Counted from the stretch's first letter, positions 48,260 to 60,209 are shown. The stretch is 64,000 nucleotides of DNA from Euryodendron excelsum (GCA_033060915.1 CM065378.1:9355001-9419000); one strand, 5' to 3'. Notes: generated by a model not told the origin, from the letters alone. Numbers and translations: made by a program.

Positions 48260-49980
48260 ATTTTAATAGGTCAGGCTGAGCCAGAATTTAAGCATGTTTT
48301 TTGAAGTCTCTAATGTACACTCTGTGATCTACAGCCTTTGAGCTAGGATGATAGAATATGATCACAGGCTTTATTGGGTGGAACGGAAACATATGTTTAT
48401 GCCATTGAGCTTCCACCATTTTCAAGTATTAGCAACAGTTTTTGCCGTGAGTAAAAGTTTATTGAGTGTTGGTTTTGCTAGCTATGTTGACCTATAATTT
48501 TGGACACACAATGGCACCTGTCATAAGCTCCAGAAAATATTATCCATGGTCATGTCACGGGTGTGAGGTTCGTGTTGTCCAACTTATGATTTCTTGTTTA
48601 GATTGAAATATTAATTTTTTTTATTATTTAGCCTGTGTTAACGCTATATTTTCTTGCACCATAATCTCTATTCCTAAATAATTAGACATGCGATATCAAA
48701 TGAGTAGACCATCACACCATGTACACATGCATGATAATACAGTGTGATGGTGACAATTAATAATTTTTTTAACAATAAGCTTATTGTATTTAGGGCTCTC
48801 ATGTACAATTTTTTTTTTAAATGACTTATATTATGATTTTAATATAAGTCCATAAAAATGTAAAAATACTCAAATTATAGGGAAGCGAGAGCAATTAGTG
48901 TATGCATACACAATTAGTGATGGGGCTGATGTGTTATCCGTCAACTCGCGCCTGACCAGCTGGCTGTGGATAGCAAAATCCATCGATTAGTTCAATGTTT
49001 AGTGTATGTATTCTTTGACTTTTCTAGCTAGCTCTTTATTTTTTCATTGGTTTTTAATATTGGTTTTCGGTTAAAAAAAAAAATCCAAGCTGAAAAAATA
49101 ATTACTCTTTCTCTCACTCCTGTGAATTTCAAAGAAGGAAGAGTTTTTTGTGCACTTTTATTTTATTTTCTTTGCAAAATTAAACGGGATAAGAAAAACA
49201 TTTTTTTTATAAAAAAAATGCTAACATGTGCTCTTATACCACATTTTAAATATTATTTGTCTAATTGTATAAACTACTAAAAATTGTAAAAACACAATTT
49301 TAAATATATAGTATAATCAAACAAAACTTACTTAAAATGTACTTTTATAACACATGTTAGCAACACTCTTTTTTTTATTTCTCTCTCATCTCCCTTCCCT
49401 TCCCTTCCCTTCCAATCCAAAAGTTCAAAAACGAATGTTAAGCCTGGGTATTCGGGACCATGAACCAGCATCCCCATTTATTAATCCAACGTTATCTATT
49501 CTTGCAGCCACATCACTTCATTCTCCATGAAAATTCAGTCAACGCTTAAACAAAGCTAAATCACAAAGTCCCAGTCCAGAAATGCATATATAGGAAGGTT
49601 AAATGTTTATCAAGAAGAAATCAAGCAACCATGGAGATTCACAGGTATTGGCAAGCCCAATGCCTCATTTAAAGGTCATAATAAACTTTTATCTTTGCAA
49701 GGATGAGTTTTCCATCTCCTGGTCACAAATTGAAACCGAGAAACCGTAATCAGAGCAAATACAATATTATAAAAGAAAGAAAAAACTGTACAAGCAGCAA
49801 CAATTCAAATCGTCACAAGGGTGATACATATGCACATGCAAAGGCTCTGGTGCCAATTTGAATAGGGCCGCCAAACGCATGCAAACTCCATTTCTATATC
49901 TGCAAAGTCACCTAGTTCTGTAAAGCCTATCCCAAACAAACACATTAGATAAATTTACAGAAAAGATAAGTAGTGATAAC
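48260..49980. other. Intergenic DNA, nothing recognised
   Basis: It contains a (CCCTT)n stretch at about 49391-49412 and otherwise unassigned A/T-rich sequence. Its right part may contain 3' sequences of the minus-strand pseudogene that ends at 49988. Confidence 0.4.
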
Positions 49981-51295
49981 AGCCATTCTAAGTCCTCTTG
50001 CGTCTGCTGGCAGAAGCAGCACTCTGTGACCATGATGATGGCTTAAAATCCCCTGCCGTTCGATGCAGTGGCTGCCTTAATTTTCCTCCTCTTGGACTGT
50101 AGCTGTAGACTTTTGAATGAGATGTGAAAGAGCCAGACGGCCCAGGAAAAATTGCAGCAGCATGAATTAATGCTCGCTTCTCCTTTCTATTTTGATCAAA
50201 CTTGGAAGAGAACTCCACACGTGCAGCATCTTTTTCAGACACCGGAAGCAGTCTTACGCCAAGGCCCACGTTCCAGAAGCAACATCTTCTTCAGCAACTC
50301 TTTTCTTTTGATTTTGAGGAAATCAGGAATAGATAAAAAAAAAACACTGGATATGGTAGGGATGATGATGTTGACGATGATATTATGATCATGATAAACT
50401 TACATAAACTCAATAATTTACCCTAAGTTGGGCCCGGATAGCCTTGTTGAGAGCATAATCATCTGAATGTCTGGCATCAGATACTCGCTGAAGGTGCACT
50501 GCACTATACTGGCTCAACTTCTTTCTTCTTCTGCAGATCCTCTTCCTGGTTCAAGATGGTAAAAGGGATCTGCAAGCTTACTTCTGGAAAACAAAAAATT
50601 AAATTATGTTAGAATGTATGCGTAACTTGCAAAATGCCTCCTGGCAATCCAACGAGTAGACTATACAATCAAGAGAACGAAAATCACAAATTAATATACA
50701 AAAAGCTGTAGTCACAGTGCATGCAGACAAACAAACAAACAAACAAAAAACCCATGCATTTGTTGTATTTTGGAATGGATTTATATAATAAAAAAGCACA
50801 ATATACTTGTTGAAAAAAGCTTTTAAACATAATGAACAAGCTCTATTTCCATGGGACATCCAGACATCCATTTATTCAACGTTTACAAGAACCTCCATCA
50901 GGGGTGAGTACAAAGGCTTCTGCATCCTCAATGTCATACTCCTCAGTCTTTTACTGGGCCCCATTAATAATCACACACAATTTTTGGGATCTGTCTGAAT
51001 AACAATCTCGTGCTTGCAGTAAGCAGACTTCATGGTAAAACTACATATCTGATAAAAGAAAGTCGGCAATAGCTGTTAATCAAGAAGACAATCTCATTAA
51101 GAACAGACAATGACTTGGAGTTAGCAGCCTGAAATACTGACAACATTGCCAAATAAATGTCGCAACAATAGAAACAACATATGATATTAGATAACGTTCG
51201 AGCACTCAAAGTCAAAGAAAAAGAAATGTAAGATTCTGTTGTGGCATAACCTAGTTCAAGTAAAACATGCCAAGTCAGTTCTCGAAATTGCTTGC

Positions 51296-51298
<3 letters not shown>

Positions 51299-51338
<40 letters not shown>
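51299..51338. repeat. (GA)n microsatellite in a pseudogene intron
   Basis: About 20 GA units between the third and fourth exon remnants of the CCDC130-like pseudogene. Confidence 0.95.
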
Positions 51339-51341
<3 letters not shown>

Positions 51342-52244
51342 AATTCTTTAATGTGCAATATAAGGTTTGATCATGCTGACATCAGAACCCCTACGATTTC
51401 TTCACAACAAGCTGACATTGAAAACCTTTTCTACATGGTCTGTGATCTCCCTCTCGCCTCTCTCTCTTTTGAACGTGTATTATGTATTTGTGTGCACGCG
51501 CGTCAGCACGTGTCCATCAGCAAGTGTGTTTGTTTCCCACATGCACCCACCTTAACAATATAGTACAAGATTAGCCCTTGACATACACGTAGCTCCAACA
51601 GTGCTTAAAAACATGGCAGATAATCGTCAACCAATTTTTATCAAGATTAGCTTACCTTTGTAGAATAATAATTCCCCACTTGCTTTTTTCTCCGCATTGA
51701 ACCTACCACCTTTCGCAATCATAGAATTGCATCCACCACACCAAACATTGGAAGGCATTTCAAACCTGGAAAAAGGGCAAAAGATTATTAGCAACTAGTC
51801 ATTTCAAAGAAAGCTCCCAACATGGTAATGTTTCCCATAGGCATCAACAAATAGGACACGTCACTGAGATTTACAGATCATGAACCATCAGAATGAATAA
51901 AGAGGAGTCATCCAAATTAAATCTTTCACGTGGGTTGACTCAAATGCCAATGAAGCTCTTGACATAAGAGTTTTACTTCTTGAGTATATTTCATAATTCG
52001 TCTTCAAAAAAAGAAATAAGTAGTCTTAAATCAAGGTTTTAAATAATCAGCACTGCCTTTGGTTCAAGATGATCTTATAATTGGTTGACAAATAGTTATA
52101 AGATTTCACCTATGCCTTTGGTTCAAGAATTTACATATGTTTTTAGTAACCTTTGGTTCAAGATGATCTTATAATGAACAATAATTTACATATACTTTTT
52201 GTTTGCCACTAGTGGAAAATACTCTTTCTTGTGCAAACGACCAT

Positions 52245-52715
52245 CTAAGAAGCATGGACACGAACATGCGACACGGAAACGCCGACACAACATTTTTTAA
52301 AATATGTAGGACACGACAAGGAGGGGACATGACAAAATCATATATTTTATGTATTTTATATATGTAATTTATAGAAAAATTTTACTCAAAGATAATGAAA
52401 AAAATACAGAAGAGCACTAATTAAAATTAAATAACCATGTATTCTATAGTTTAAACATCAAACTAGTATAAAATCACATTGTTTTTACCTTGCGATTGGA
52501 TTCCAAGCTATTTTTTTCAAACTTATAATGCGTTCCCATGTGTGCAAGTGATGCACACGGGTGTCTAAAGCGTGTCTAATTCTAAAAAAATAAAATAATT
52601 GGACATGTTTGGACATGTATCCGACATGTGTCATAGGAGTGTCCAACGAGTGTTATATTCAACAAGGTGTCCGACGCAGACACGGCACTTTTTTAGAATT
52701 GTCCATGCTTCTTAG
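52245..52715. mobile_element. MITE with CTAAGAAGCATGGACA inverted repeats
   Basis: The left terminus CTAAGAAGCATGGACA and right terminus TGTCCATGCTTCTTAG are perfect 16-bp inverted repeats. The interior holds degenerate GGACATGT/GTCCGACA strings and no ORF. Same family as 6116-6861. It lies in an intron of the CCDC130-like pseudogene. Confidence 0.8.
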
Positions 52716-52830
52716 CCAACCGTAGACATAGCAAACAATATTCTATAGAAAATTGGCACTCCAACGAGACAAATTGGAATTTCTTATAACTATTTGATGA
52801 TCCAATTAATATAAAAATCTGAGTCCCGAT

Positions 52831-54178
52831 TGTTGGGGACTGCAAAATTTTTTACGACCCAGCTATAGCGCATACGCATAATACCAAAAATTCTAATCTA
52901 TTTAGCAGAGACTAATCTACGTGATTAGAATCATACCTTCAAGATCTCTCTAGTTTGATCGAGAATAACAGCAGGTATGAACTTCGAAATCCTTTTGTTT
53001 TGATCTCGAACAACAAGTAACAGCAACAAGCACGAATCAATTGCTTGAACTCAATCTTCGGACTTCAGTTATATCTCTCATACACGCTTTCCTCCAAAGA
53101 GAGTGAGCGCACAACTGCTAAGATTTCTCTTCCTCACAAAAACGCATATCTCTCAATTATGCGCAAGTATAACCCTATCTGCTGTTACAGTGCGTATATA
53201 TAGAGACTACAGCAAGAACCATAAGATTAGTATAATTAGGGCTTCCTACGCAAATAAGTATTCCTAATCCAATCAGGATTAATCCCTATTTACGTAAATA
53301 ATAATTTATACCACTAATGAATTATAATTGCACTCCCTGTCATATTAAGAATTATATTTCGAGCTTTACATTATTAAATACTTATTTATCTCTCCTCGTT
53401 AAGATCATAGATACCCGTTTATTAAATTAAATTACTAACAATTAAATTTAACAAGCTTATTTAATTCCTCGAGACCTTCCATTTAACTTATTTGATTTAT
53501 CGAATTCATAATCTACCTGCAGAGTTTAACATAATTAAAACTTATAAACTTCCTCAAGGGGGTATCATCAATCTCTATAACGGGACGTGAATTCTATCAA
53601 TAATTAATATTCACCATAAACGTAATATTATTGTCCAATTCACTGAGTATATTGACCCACAAACAATCTCACTCTTCTGTGAATCAAAACAATAAACATT
53701 AAATGCACATGTCTATTTATTATATTAGGATTAAGAGTATAAGCACTCATAATAATCATGAGGTATTAATTGTTTTATATAATTAGTATAAAAACAACTA
53801 CCTTAACATGATCCTGTTCAATACATACAAAGTGTATTAATGCAAGGAGTTGGAACCATGATGTTCCCTATAATCAAGACAGACCTATTAAAATTTTGTG
53901 TTACAATCCTACTGATGGTGTATTCAGTTCCATCTAAGACTATAAACGATAAGCTTATATCCCATAAGAGCCGATGATCTGATCTTTCGTGTGTAAATCA
54001 TACTCTACACACCAAATCATCTACTATATAGAATAAGAAACACACATGCACAATCATTAAATAAATAATGCAAGACAAACATTACTTACACAGATTTTTA
54101 TTAAAATGAAATAACTAATTTATTAATAAATACTATAGCCATTACACAAAGCATGTCTTTTAGTATAAATCCCTAACA
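52831..54178 (-). mobile_element. Probable solo LTR, 1.35 kb
   Basis: It begins TGTTGGGGAC and ends CCCTAACA; read on the minus strand it starts TGTTAGGGATT and ends GTCCCCAACA, so both ends carry the TG...CA rule with short inverted termini. A TATATATAG core promoter and a structured leader (about 53080-53205) suit an LTR, most likely of minus orientation. There is no internal coding region and no second LTR in the window. I could not find a convincing 5-bp target duplication (CCGAT left, ATGAT right), so the borders or the solo status need checking. Clade not assigned; copia-like by general character. Confidence 0.6.
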
Positions 54179-55887
54179 ATGATGACAAAGCTGGTTCCCA
54201 ATCTTAAGGTAGAATTAGGTTACAAATGAACAATATAAATACAACAATGAAAAGGAAAAAAAAAAAAAGAAGGTCTTCAGCCTTGAATCTATTCGACTCT
54301 CTGTCCTTCATAACCTTTGGTCTTCAGCTCTTGAATACGTGTCTTCAGCCTTGTTTCTAAGTTGTTATTTTTTAAATTAAATTAGACAAATCTTAGTTGC
54401 TGACACGTATGCAAGAGCTTATGAAAGAAGATGCAGAAGAGAGTGGCATTCTTCAATTCGCAAACTAATAGTGGAGTCATAGACTATTTTGGGCCATCAC
54501 AAGCTGTTGCAGGCCATGATGACAGCTATTGCCAGCGGCCAACATGTAATGACCAGCAGGCTGCAACAGTGATCAACATTTCAACTGCCTCCAAAACAAA
54601 TGAAGCCCGTAAAAAGATCGGGCCCCTCTAACACAGTTGTGAGAGTACTAAGGCCGTCAACCAAGAAGTTTCAGCCACTTCCTATCATTCCAAAACTAGT
54701 TCTAAAGAAATCGCTAAAACATATAGATACTTCCAACAAAACAAGCAATCTTTTGAGATACAATGATATAGTTGCAAGCTTGATAGCATGCATGTGATTC
54801 AGTACCTTATAATTAAAATCCCCTGGTCTATTTTCCTTGCTGTCTCCCCCAATGCATGTTGACCATGGAAATTGTCAGAGAACCCTGAAAAGAAAATGAT
54901 GTAAGAATCTAGAGCATCCATTTGCCATGAAATCTAACATAGAAATATATATAGTGCAGAAATGCTGTGCAAGAAATACCTGTTTTGGGGTCCATTCTGG
55001 CAGCTGAGAGTGAAGACTGCAAAAAGCCAAAGAATATAGGTTCAATAACTTATGTAGCCAAGAGATGAGAGAAACCATCATCGCGCAATGTCAAAAATCT
55101 CCTGAATCAGATATCACTAACTTTGCAGCCTTTATCAGTCAAATAATCACAAGCGTTGATATGATGGAAACACAAAAAATGGTTTCAAAACCCAGACAAC
55201 AAGAGAGAGAGAGACTTACACTAAAGCCTCTTCAATTCAAAAACAAAGCCAACCCAAAACAAAATAACATCTGCAAATTTTTTCTTTCTTTTTTTTTTTT
55301 TCCTGGTTAGGGACTTTCTCATTCAGAACAAGTTTAAAAAATTGAAATTCAAAAAAATTTGGGGATTTAGACATCAGCAACAGTTGATCAATGGTTTGAT
55401 GATGATCACACACAAATCAAATTCCCAAAATTCCGAATGTTCAAATCAATTTATCTCAATATGATTCATCGAATTTGTATTGTCTACTCCGCTTAGCTAA
55501 CACAACCCAAGCGATCAATTTACAGTCAGACGACTATGAAACCCTAATTGCAACCTATACAAATACACATATCTACAATAAAATAGATGTATGCATACGT
55601 AAAATCTGTGAAACTATACCAAAAAGAGACATCAGAGATTGGATTTGCGTACCATTTTATCTTCTTATTTTATTCGATTTCGATTTTGATGATCTTCGAG
55701 TCCTGAATAAGACGTCGATTTGATGAACGTTGTAATGAGCTTCCGAAGAAATTTTTGCTGTTCCGTGTATTCAGTATTTTTATTGTCGTTCTCTACGTCG
55801 TCGTTTAGCATGGCGGCAAAAGCCCAACGAGAAGTACAGCATGGCTGCTTGGTTCCCACTGAACCTTTTTAAACAATTTCAAATTGT

Positions 55888-56338
55888 ATAAAACACATTT
55901 TGCACCCTTACAATTTACACCAAATGCCACTTGATCTATAGTTTCAATTATAATAATTAAATCCCTATACTTTTAATTTGATTTGGGAGTATTTTGCAAC
56001 TCTAATTCTATTTTATACATATAATAATGAAGGTATAAAGTTTGTGAGGGATTTGTATTAAATGTAAAAAGTTTTTGAGGAATTTGTGAGAAATTACTGT
56101 AAAGAAGTTTAGGAACTAAATGATCGAGGTAACATACAATGTGAAAATAAATTTTTATTCTTTAAAAAGGGTCACGTGAGACGCACATAGTTTTTGATCA
56201 TCGATTGTACAAACAAAAACTTGCAAAAATGTGACATTGTAATAAATTAAAAGTACAAGCACTTAATTGTTACAATTGAAAATGTAAGTTTTCAAGTGAG
56301 ATTCAGTATAAAGTATAAGGATGCAAAGTGTATTTTAT
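55888..56338. mobile_element. MITE with long inverted ends (TTTTGCACCCTTA type)
   Basis: The left end ATAAAACACATTTTGCACCC matches the inverse of the right end, ATAAAATACACTTTGCATCC, with few changes, and the similarity fades inward. Non-coding. No clear target duplication. Confidence 0.6.
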
Positions 56339-56377
56339 CCTTTAAAATTAAGTCCCATTGAGAATGCCACAAACTTA

Positions 56378-56602
56378 TGACCGTTTGGTTAAGTGTTTTT
56401 TAAGCTTTTTTAGTTTGACTTTTTTCTTTTTTTAACTTATAAGTAAAAAAAATCAACATTTTGAAACTTATTTTGTTTGCGCTATTCTACTTATCTTATC
56501 TTATTAAATGCAAAAAAATAAAAAAATTTAATTTTTTTTTACTTATAAGCTAAAAACGCACAATAAAAAAAGCTTGAAGAAAGTTGTGCCAAACGGGTCC
56601 TT
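56378..56602. mobile_element. Small MITE with GACC(C)GTTTGG ends
   Basis: The left end TGACCGTTTGGTTAAG and the inverse right end GGACCCGTTTGGCACAAC are imperfect inverted repeats. The core is rich in TTATAAGT/ACTTATAAG strings that can fold back. Non-coding. Confidence 0.55.
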
Positions 56603-56609
56603 AAACACG

Positions 56610-57640
56610 CGGCTCATAGTTCAAAAATCATTTTGGGCTCTAAAATGATTCTGATTCAACCCTAGTTTTATAAAAGTTCATTTGAGATTAACTCATTAAA
56701 AAAATAAGTTAAATTTAAACCCATTTTAACTACTCAATTTGACTAGCCGATTATGACCCAAATTAAGTTTATATTTACTTCTGCCAAATACCATTGTTTA
56801 TAAAAGATCTATCAATAAAGACATTTAGGACTATCCAAAGAGAGAGAAACTTTTTCATATTTTAAAAATTATTAAATTTCAAGCCAAACTTTGAACAGTT
56901 AACTATTCAACTTGACTTGACTTGATTATGACCCATACCGAAGATACTACTTCTGCCAGATACCAAATTTAGGTTTCAATAAAACATTTAGGCTATAGAG
57001 AGGTATTTTTCATTGGGATGCACAGGTTTGGTGGATTTTGCTAGGTTGATCAATTAGGCAATCATCACTGGATCATTTAGGCCATGTTGATCAATTCATT
57101 TAGTGTTTTTTTTAATTTTTTTGGAGAAGGGAGTAAGTGATAAATTCATTTAAGTTGAATTGTTTATTAACTATTTTACAGACTTTCTAACTGAAAACTT
57201 GTATATATTCACAGAAATTGCAACTTTAATGTATCTTTTGTGACATGTTTTTGCAATCTTGCAACTTTTAGCTTTCTCTTCTCAATGTATCCTATTTGTT
57301 TTCATTATGGTAATTTTAATAGGTAATTTTTTTTCCCAAAATGAATGGAATCATTAAAGAAAGCAGCAGGCCAGTAATCATCTTCACTATTCCAAACATT
57401 AGGGTACATTGCTTTGTCCATGAAGAATGTGGATTGCATATTCCCCAACCTGTCAAAACAGGTATGGAGCCTCCCTTGCACCCAATCATACAATTACCAC
57501 ACACGCACAGAGAGAGAGAGATTTTGACATTTCTAGACACTCTTAACCATCAATTTCAGCTAAGATATCCTGAAAGTTAAATAATAATAAGCATAATCAA
57601 ACTTTATATAATTCGAGGTTTGACAATCCATATAATGACC
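56610..57640. other. Intergenic DNA upstream of the CLE gene
   Basis: No gene recognised. Overlapping short open frames on both strands at 57305-57580 have no recognisable domain. Confidence 0.4.
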
Positions 57641-57694
57641 CTTTTTGTTCCTTGATTTCTAAGGAACTCTCATTGGGAAAAGGGTCTACCGCCC

Positions 57695-57695
<1 letters not shown>

Positions 57696-57732
<37 letters not shown>
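57696..57732. repeat. (CT)n microsatellite in the CLE upstream region
   Basis: About 18 CT units, some 240 bp upstream of the CLE start codon and likely in its promoter or leader. Confidence 0.9.
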
Positions 57733-57737
<5 letters not shown>

Positions 57738-57973
57738 ACTCACAAGTATATTAAATAAGCATATAAACTTTACTCACAAGTCACACATGGAAGCAAACAC
57801 CCTCCAAATTCAACTCTCCTCTACATATCCTATACTTGTCCATCAATTTCAAGCTGTCAACCTTCAAAAACTCTCAATCTACTAAAATATCACTCTCTCT
57901 GCTCTCTTTTTAGTTCCTCCCCATCCCATTGCTAGCTCCATGTTTCCTCTTCTCTCACTTCTCCTCCTCCATC

Positions 57974-58303
57974 ATGGCCTTCAAGACATCTCACATATTT
58001 CTCATCATTCTTTGGCTCTCTCTCTTCATACTGTTGTTTCATCAACTCTGCTCTTCCAAGTCCAAGATCACCACAGGCACAGCCTACTCCTCAGTCTCTC
58101 AGCGCCCTCCGATCAATAGAAAAGTTCTTGCCACCAAGTTCGACTTCACCCCATTTCTAAAACACCGCCACCATAACCACCACCACCGGAATCAGTCACC
58201 GGAGATGCATGGGCAACAGGAGCCTGCTGGAAGCGAGATTGATCCCCGTTACGGTGTCGAAAAGCGCCTTGTCCCAACCGGTCCGAACCCATTGCACCAC
58301 TGA
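57974..58303 (+). CDS. CLE peptide precursor (CLE12/13-like), 109 aa
   Basis: An intronless gene encodes a small secreted precursor. Residues 1-28 form a signal peptide with a strong Ile/Leu core (FLIILWLSLFILLF). A variable middle contains FDFTPFL (56-62), seen in the CLE9-13 group, and a histidine-rich stretch (KHRHHNHHHRN, 63-73). The last 12 residues, RLVPTGPNPLHH (98-109), are a complete CLE motif ending at the stop, preceded by GVEK as the likely processing site. Members are cut to 12-13-residue arabinosylated/hydroxylated ligands that bind CLV1/BAM-type receptor kinases at the plasma membrane. The exact role is not known from sequence. I chose the ATG at 57974 (context ATCATGG) because it starts directly before the signal peptide; an in-frame ATG at 57929 would add 15 residues. 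From memory the Arabidopsis match is CLE12 (AT1G68795), near bHLH30. Confidence 0.95.
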   Translation: MAFKTSHIFLIILWLSLFILLFHQLCSSKSKITTGTAYSSVSQRPPINRKVLATKFDFTPFLKHRHHNHHHRNQSPEMHGQQEPAGSEIDPRYGVEKRLVPTGPNPLHH

Positions 58304-58915
58304 ATAGCTTTCATATAACTACTTGTATGATTAATCCATTTCTCTTATTCTGAAAACCCTAGTTCACATTGTAATGTGTCATAATGATACATGATCTTGA
58401 GTGTGTAAATGTATTAAAGGCCATATTGTTATTAGATTTTTTTAACTTAGGTTTTATGTGAATGATTCATTTCATTATATGATCAAATCAAATACTTTGA
58501 GAATTATTATTACTAATTTCTTTTCTGTTATAATGTCTCTTTAATGAGATTTAACAAAACATGAGTAGCCGTGACGGCACGGCACAGCACAGCTTGAAAC
58601 TATGAAATTTTATTAGCTAGCAACATAATAATTATATATTAATTCATGAGGTTTTGGTTGGTGTAGAAGATTTGCTTACTTTGAAGGATGACATAGGGAG
58701 TGTACGCTGCACGTGATGGGTTTGGTCCACGTGGTATTCTTGGTTCCACTGAACCACCTCTTGCTGAACTGTAGACCAGATTTTGGGTACAAATGATGTT
58801 TCCCTAACCACTGAATTTGGTTAATATCATCATGGATTCATGGCCTGCTCCTGTTTTTTTTTTCTTTGCTCCCCCTCCCCACTTTGCTTCCTTTTTGTAG
58901 GTGAAAAGACATGTA
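58304..58915. other. CLE 3' flank, nothing else recognised
   Basis: It should hold the CLE 3' UTR; candidate polyadenylation-type signals are only A/T-rich runs. No second gene seen. Confidence 0.4.
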
Positions 58916-58916
58916 G

Positions 58917-59285
58917 ACCCGTTTGGTTGCATAAATAAAACCAGTTTATTCTAAATTTGTAAATAATTAATGAGTAAATTCAAAACTTGGAATTATACTT
59001 GAGGAAAGAAAGATAAGAGAAGAGAAAGAAAAATTCTATTACTTTGTTTGGTGTCTAAACTAGGAGGGAAGAGAAGAGAAAAGGAAGAGAAACTTGTTTA
59101 TTCTCATTTTTCCTTCTTTTTCCTTCCTCTTGTTTTTTTTTTTCAATTTCAAACAAGGAAAAGCAATTTTCCTTTTAATTTCTTCTCATTTTCTTTGCAA
59201 ATCAAACAAAGGAAAGAAAATCAATTTCTCTCATTTCCTTCCCCTTTCTTTCCATTTCCCTTCCACAACTATCAAACAAACCCTT
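58917..59285. repeat. Possible MITE with GTTTGGT ends
   Basis: It starts GACCCGTTTGGTTGCATAA; the right end, inverted, reads GTAAGGGTTTGTTTGATAG. The core is a purine-rich half followed by a pyrimidine-rich half (AGAGAAGAG... and TTCCTTCT...), so it can fold back. Non-coding despite short open frames. Confidence 0.4.
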
Positions 59286-59945
59286 ACGGAGGCGCGAAAC
59301 AAACTTTTGTTTATTGATCTGTCAATTTTAGAGCTGGCAAATATGTGTTTTTTAATTTTTTTTATAACTAAATGCATAAATTATCAAAATTTATAAATAA
59401 AAAAAACCAAATCAATAAGTATAACTCAATTCACAATTTTGGAGCAACCGAACAAAGCCGTGTCATGCTCTCAGAAGTTAATTGTTTTAATTGTTTGAGA
59501 GTGATTTGGGGACCACAAGTATTCAATTGTTGGAGGCTGTAATAAATAATTAGACTGTAAACTAAATTAGAGAAGAAAAAAAAATTTAAACTCCATGTCT
59601 TGTTTGAGTCATTAGGACAATAGTTCAATATGTGAAAGGATGAAGTAATGTTCTGTAAACTGAAATTTTCTTTGAAAAGTATCCTTTAATTTCATAGTTG
59701 GGTTTGCTTGAAGGCTTTACATAATTGATTTTCAATAATGTCAGCTAACGAGGTTTATATTTGTACAAATATACAGCAAACAAATACATTAAAGAAGTAC
59801 GCAGAATTACCCGCAAATCACTTGCATCACATAAATTGGAAAAGATTATTATGGTAAGAAAAAAGCAAGTATGGAGCCGTAATAACCCATTGCAGGATAG
59901 AAAATTAAATCAAATGATGTCAAGCTTCATCTAAAAAGGATCAAT

Positions 59946-60206
59946 TTAAGAGCTAGCCTTGCTAGCACTCGAAGCTGAAGTTTTAATGTCTTCCTCCTTT
60001 TTTTTTACCTTACTCTTAGATGAAGTGTCATGATGTAAAACTTGATTTCCTGGGGACCTAGTATCTACTTTAGCAATTACACTTTATTTTCTGGGGCCTA
60101 CTGTCTACTTTAGCAATTAATTCTCAGGGCATCCATCATACCTTTCTTCTCTCCAGTTTTCCTTACCATTTGGATGTTCCAAGGGACTCACAAATAAACA
60201 AAAGTT
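59946..60206 (-). pseudogene. Possible C-terminal coding relic with internal duplication
   Basis: A minus-strand frame ends TSSKSKVKKKEEDIKTSA...SKASS and a stop at 59946-59948. Just upstream (about 60206-60120) another frame reads MVRKTGEKKGMMDALRIN. Between them two near-copies of GCTAAAGTAGAYASTAGG (60065-60082 and 60105-60120 region) give AKVDTRSPGNQ-like residues in one copy and a frame-shifted equivalent in the other. The lysine/serine-rich tail looks protein-like. I do not recognise the family, and stops separate the pieces. Confidence 0.35.
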
Positions 60207-60209
60207 AGG

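Larger units (their letters stand above)
49988..55019 (-). pseudogene. CCDC130 / YJU2 (CWC16) splicing-factor-like pseudogene, six exon remnants with introns
   Basis: Exon remnants on the minus strand: about 55019-54980 (SSLSA...PEWTPKQ), 54884-54806 (GSL...FHGQHALGETARKIDQGIL), 51765-51656 (FEMPSNVWCGGCNSMIAKGG), about 51048-50892 (FTMKSAYCKHEIVIQTDP), 50569-50422 (DPFYHLE, EEDLQKKKE, LQRVSDARHSDDYALNKAI) and about 50310-49988 (GLGVRLLPVSEKDAARVEF through a family-like C-terminus). Family members are nuclear, zinc-binding and associated with the spliceosome at the first splicing step. Most borders keep GT/AG, so this is not a processed copy. Damage: the expected start codon reads CAG, exon 1 has lost its middle, exons 2, 3, 5 and 6 each carry indels that shift frame, and exon 4 has stops (for example GAQ-TAA). 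A MITE and a solo LTR lie in the third-to-second exon intron. Some remnants keep long readable frames, so decay is moderate. Confidence 0.85.

Noticed and set aside
57305..57580. Overlapping frames on both strands upstream of the CLE gene
   Set aside because: No domain recognised and no splice-linked partner exons.
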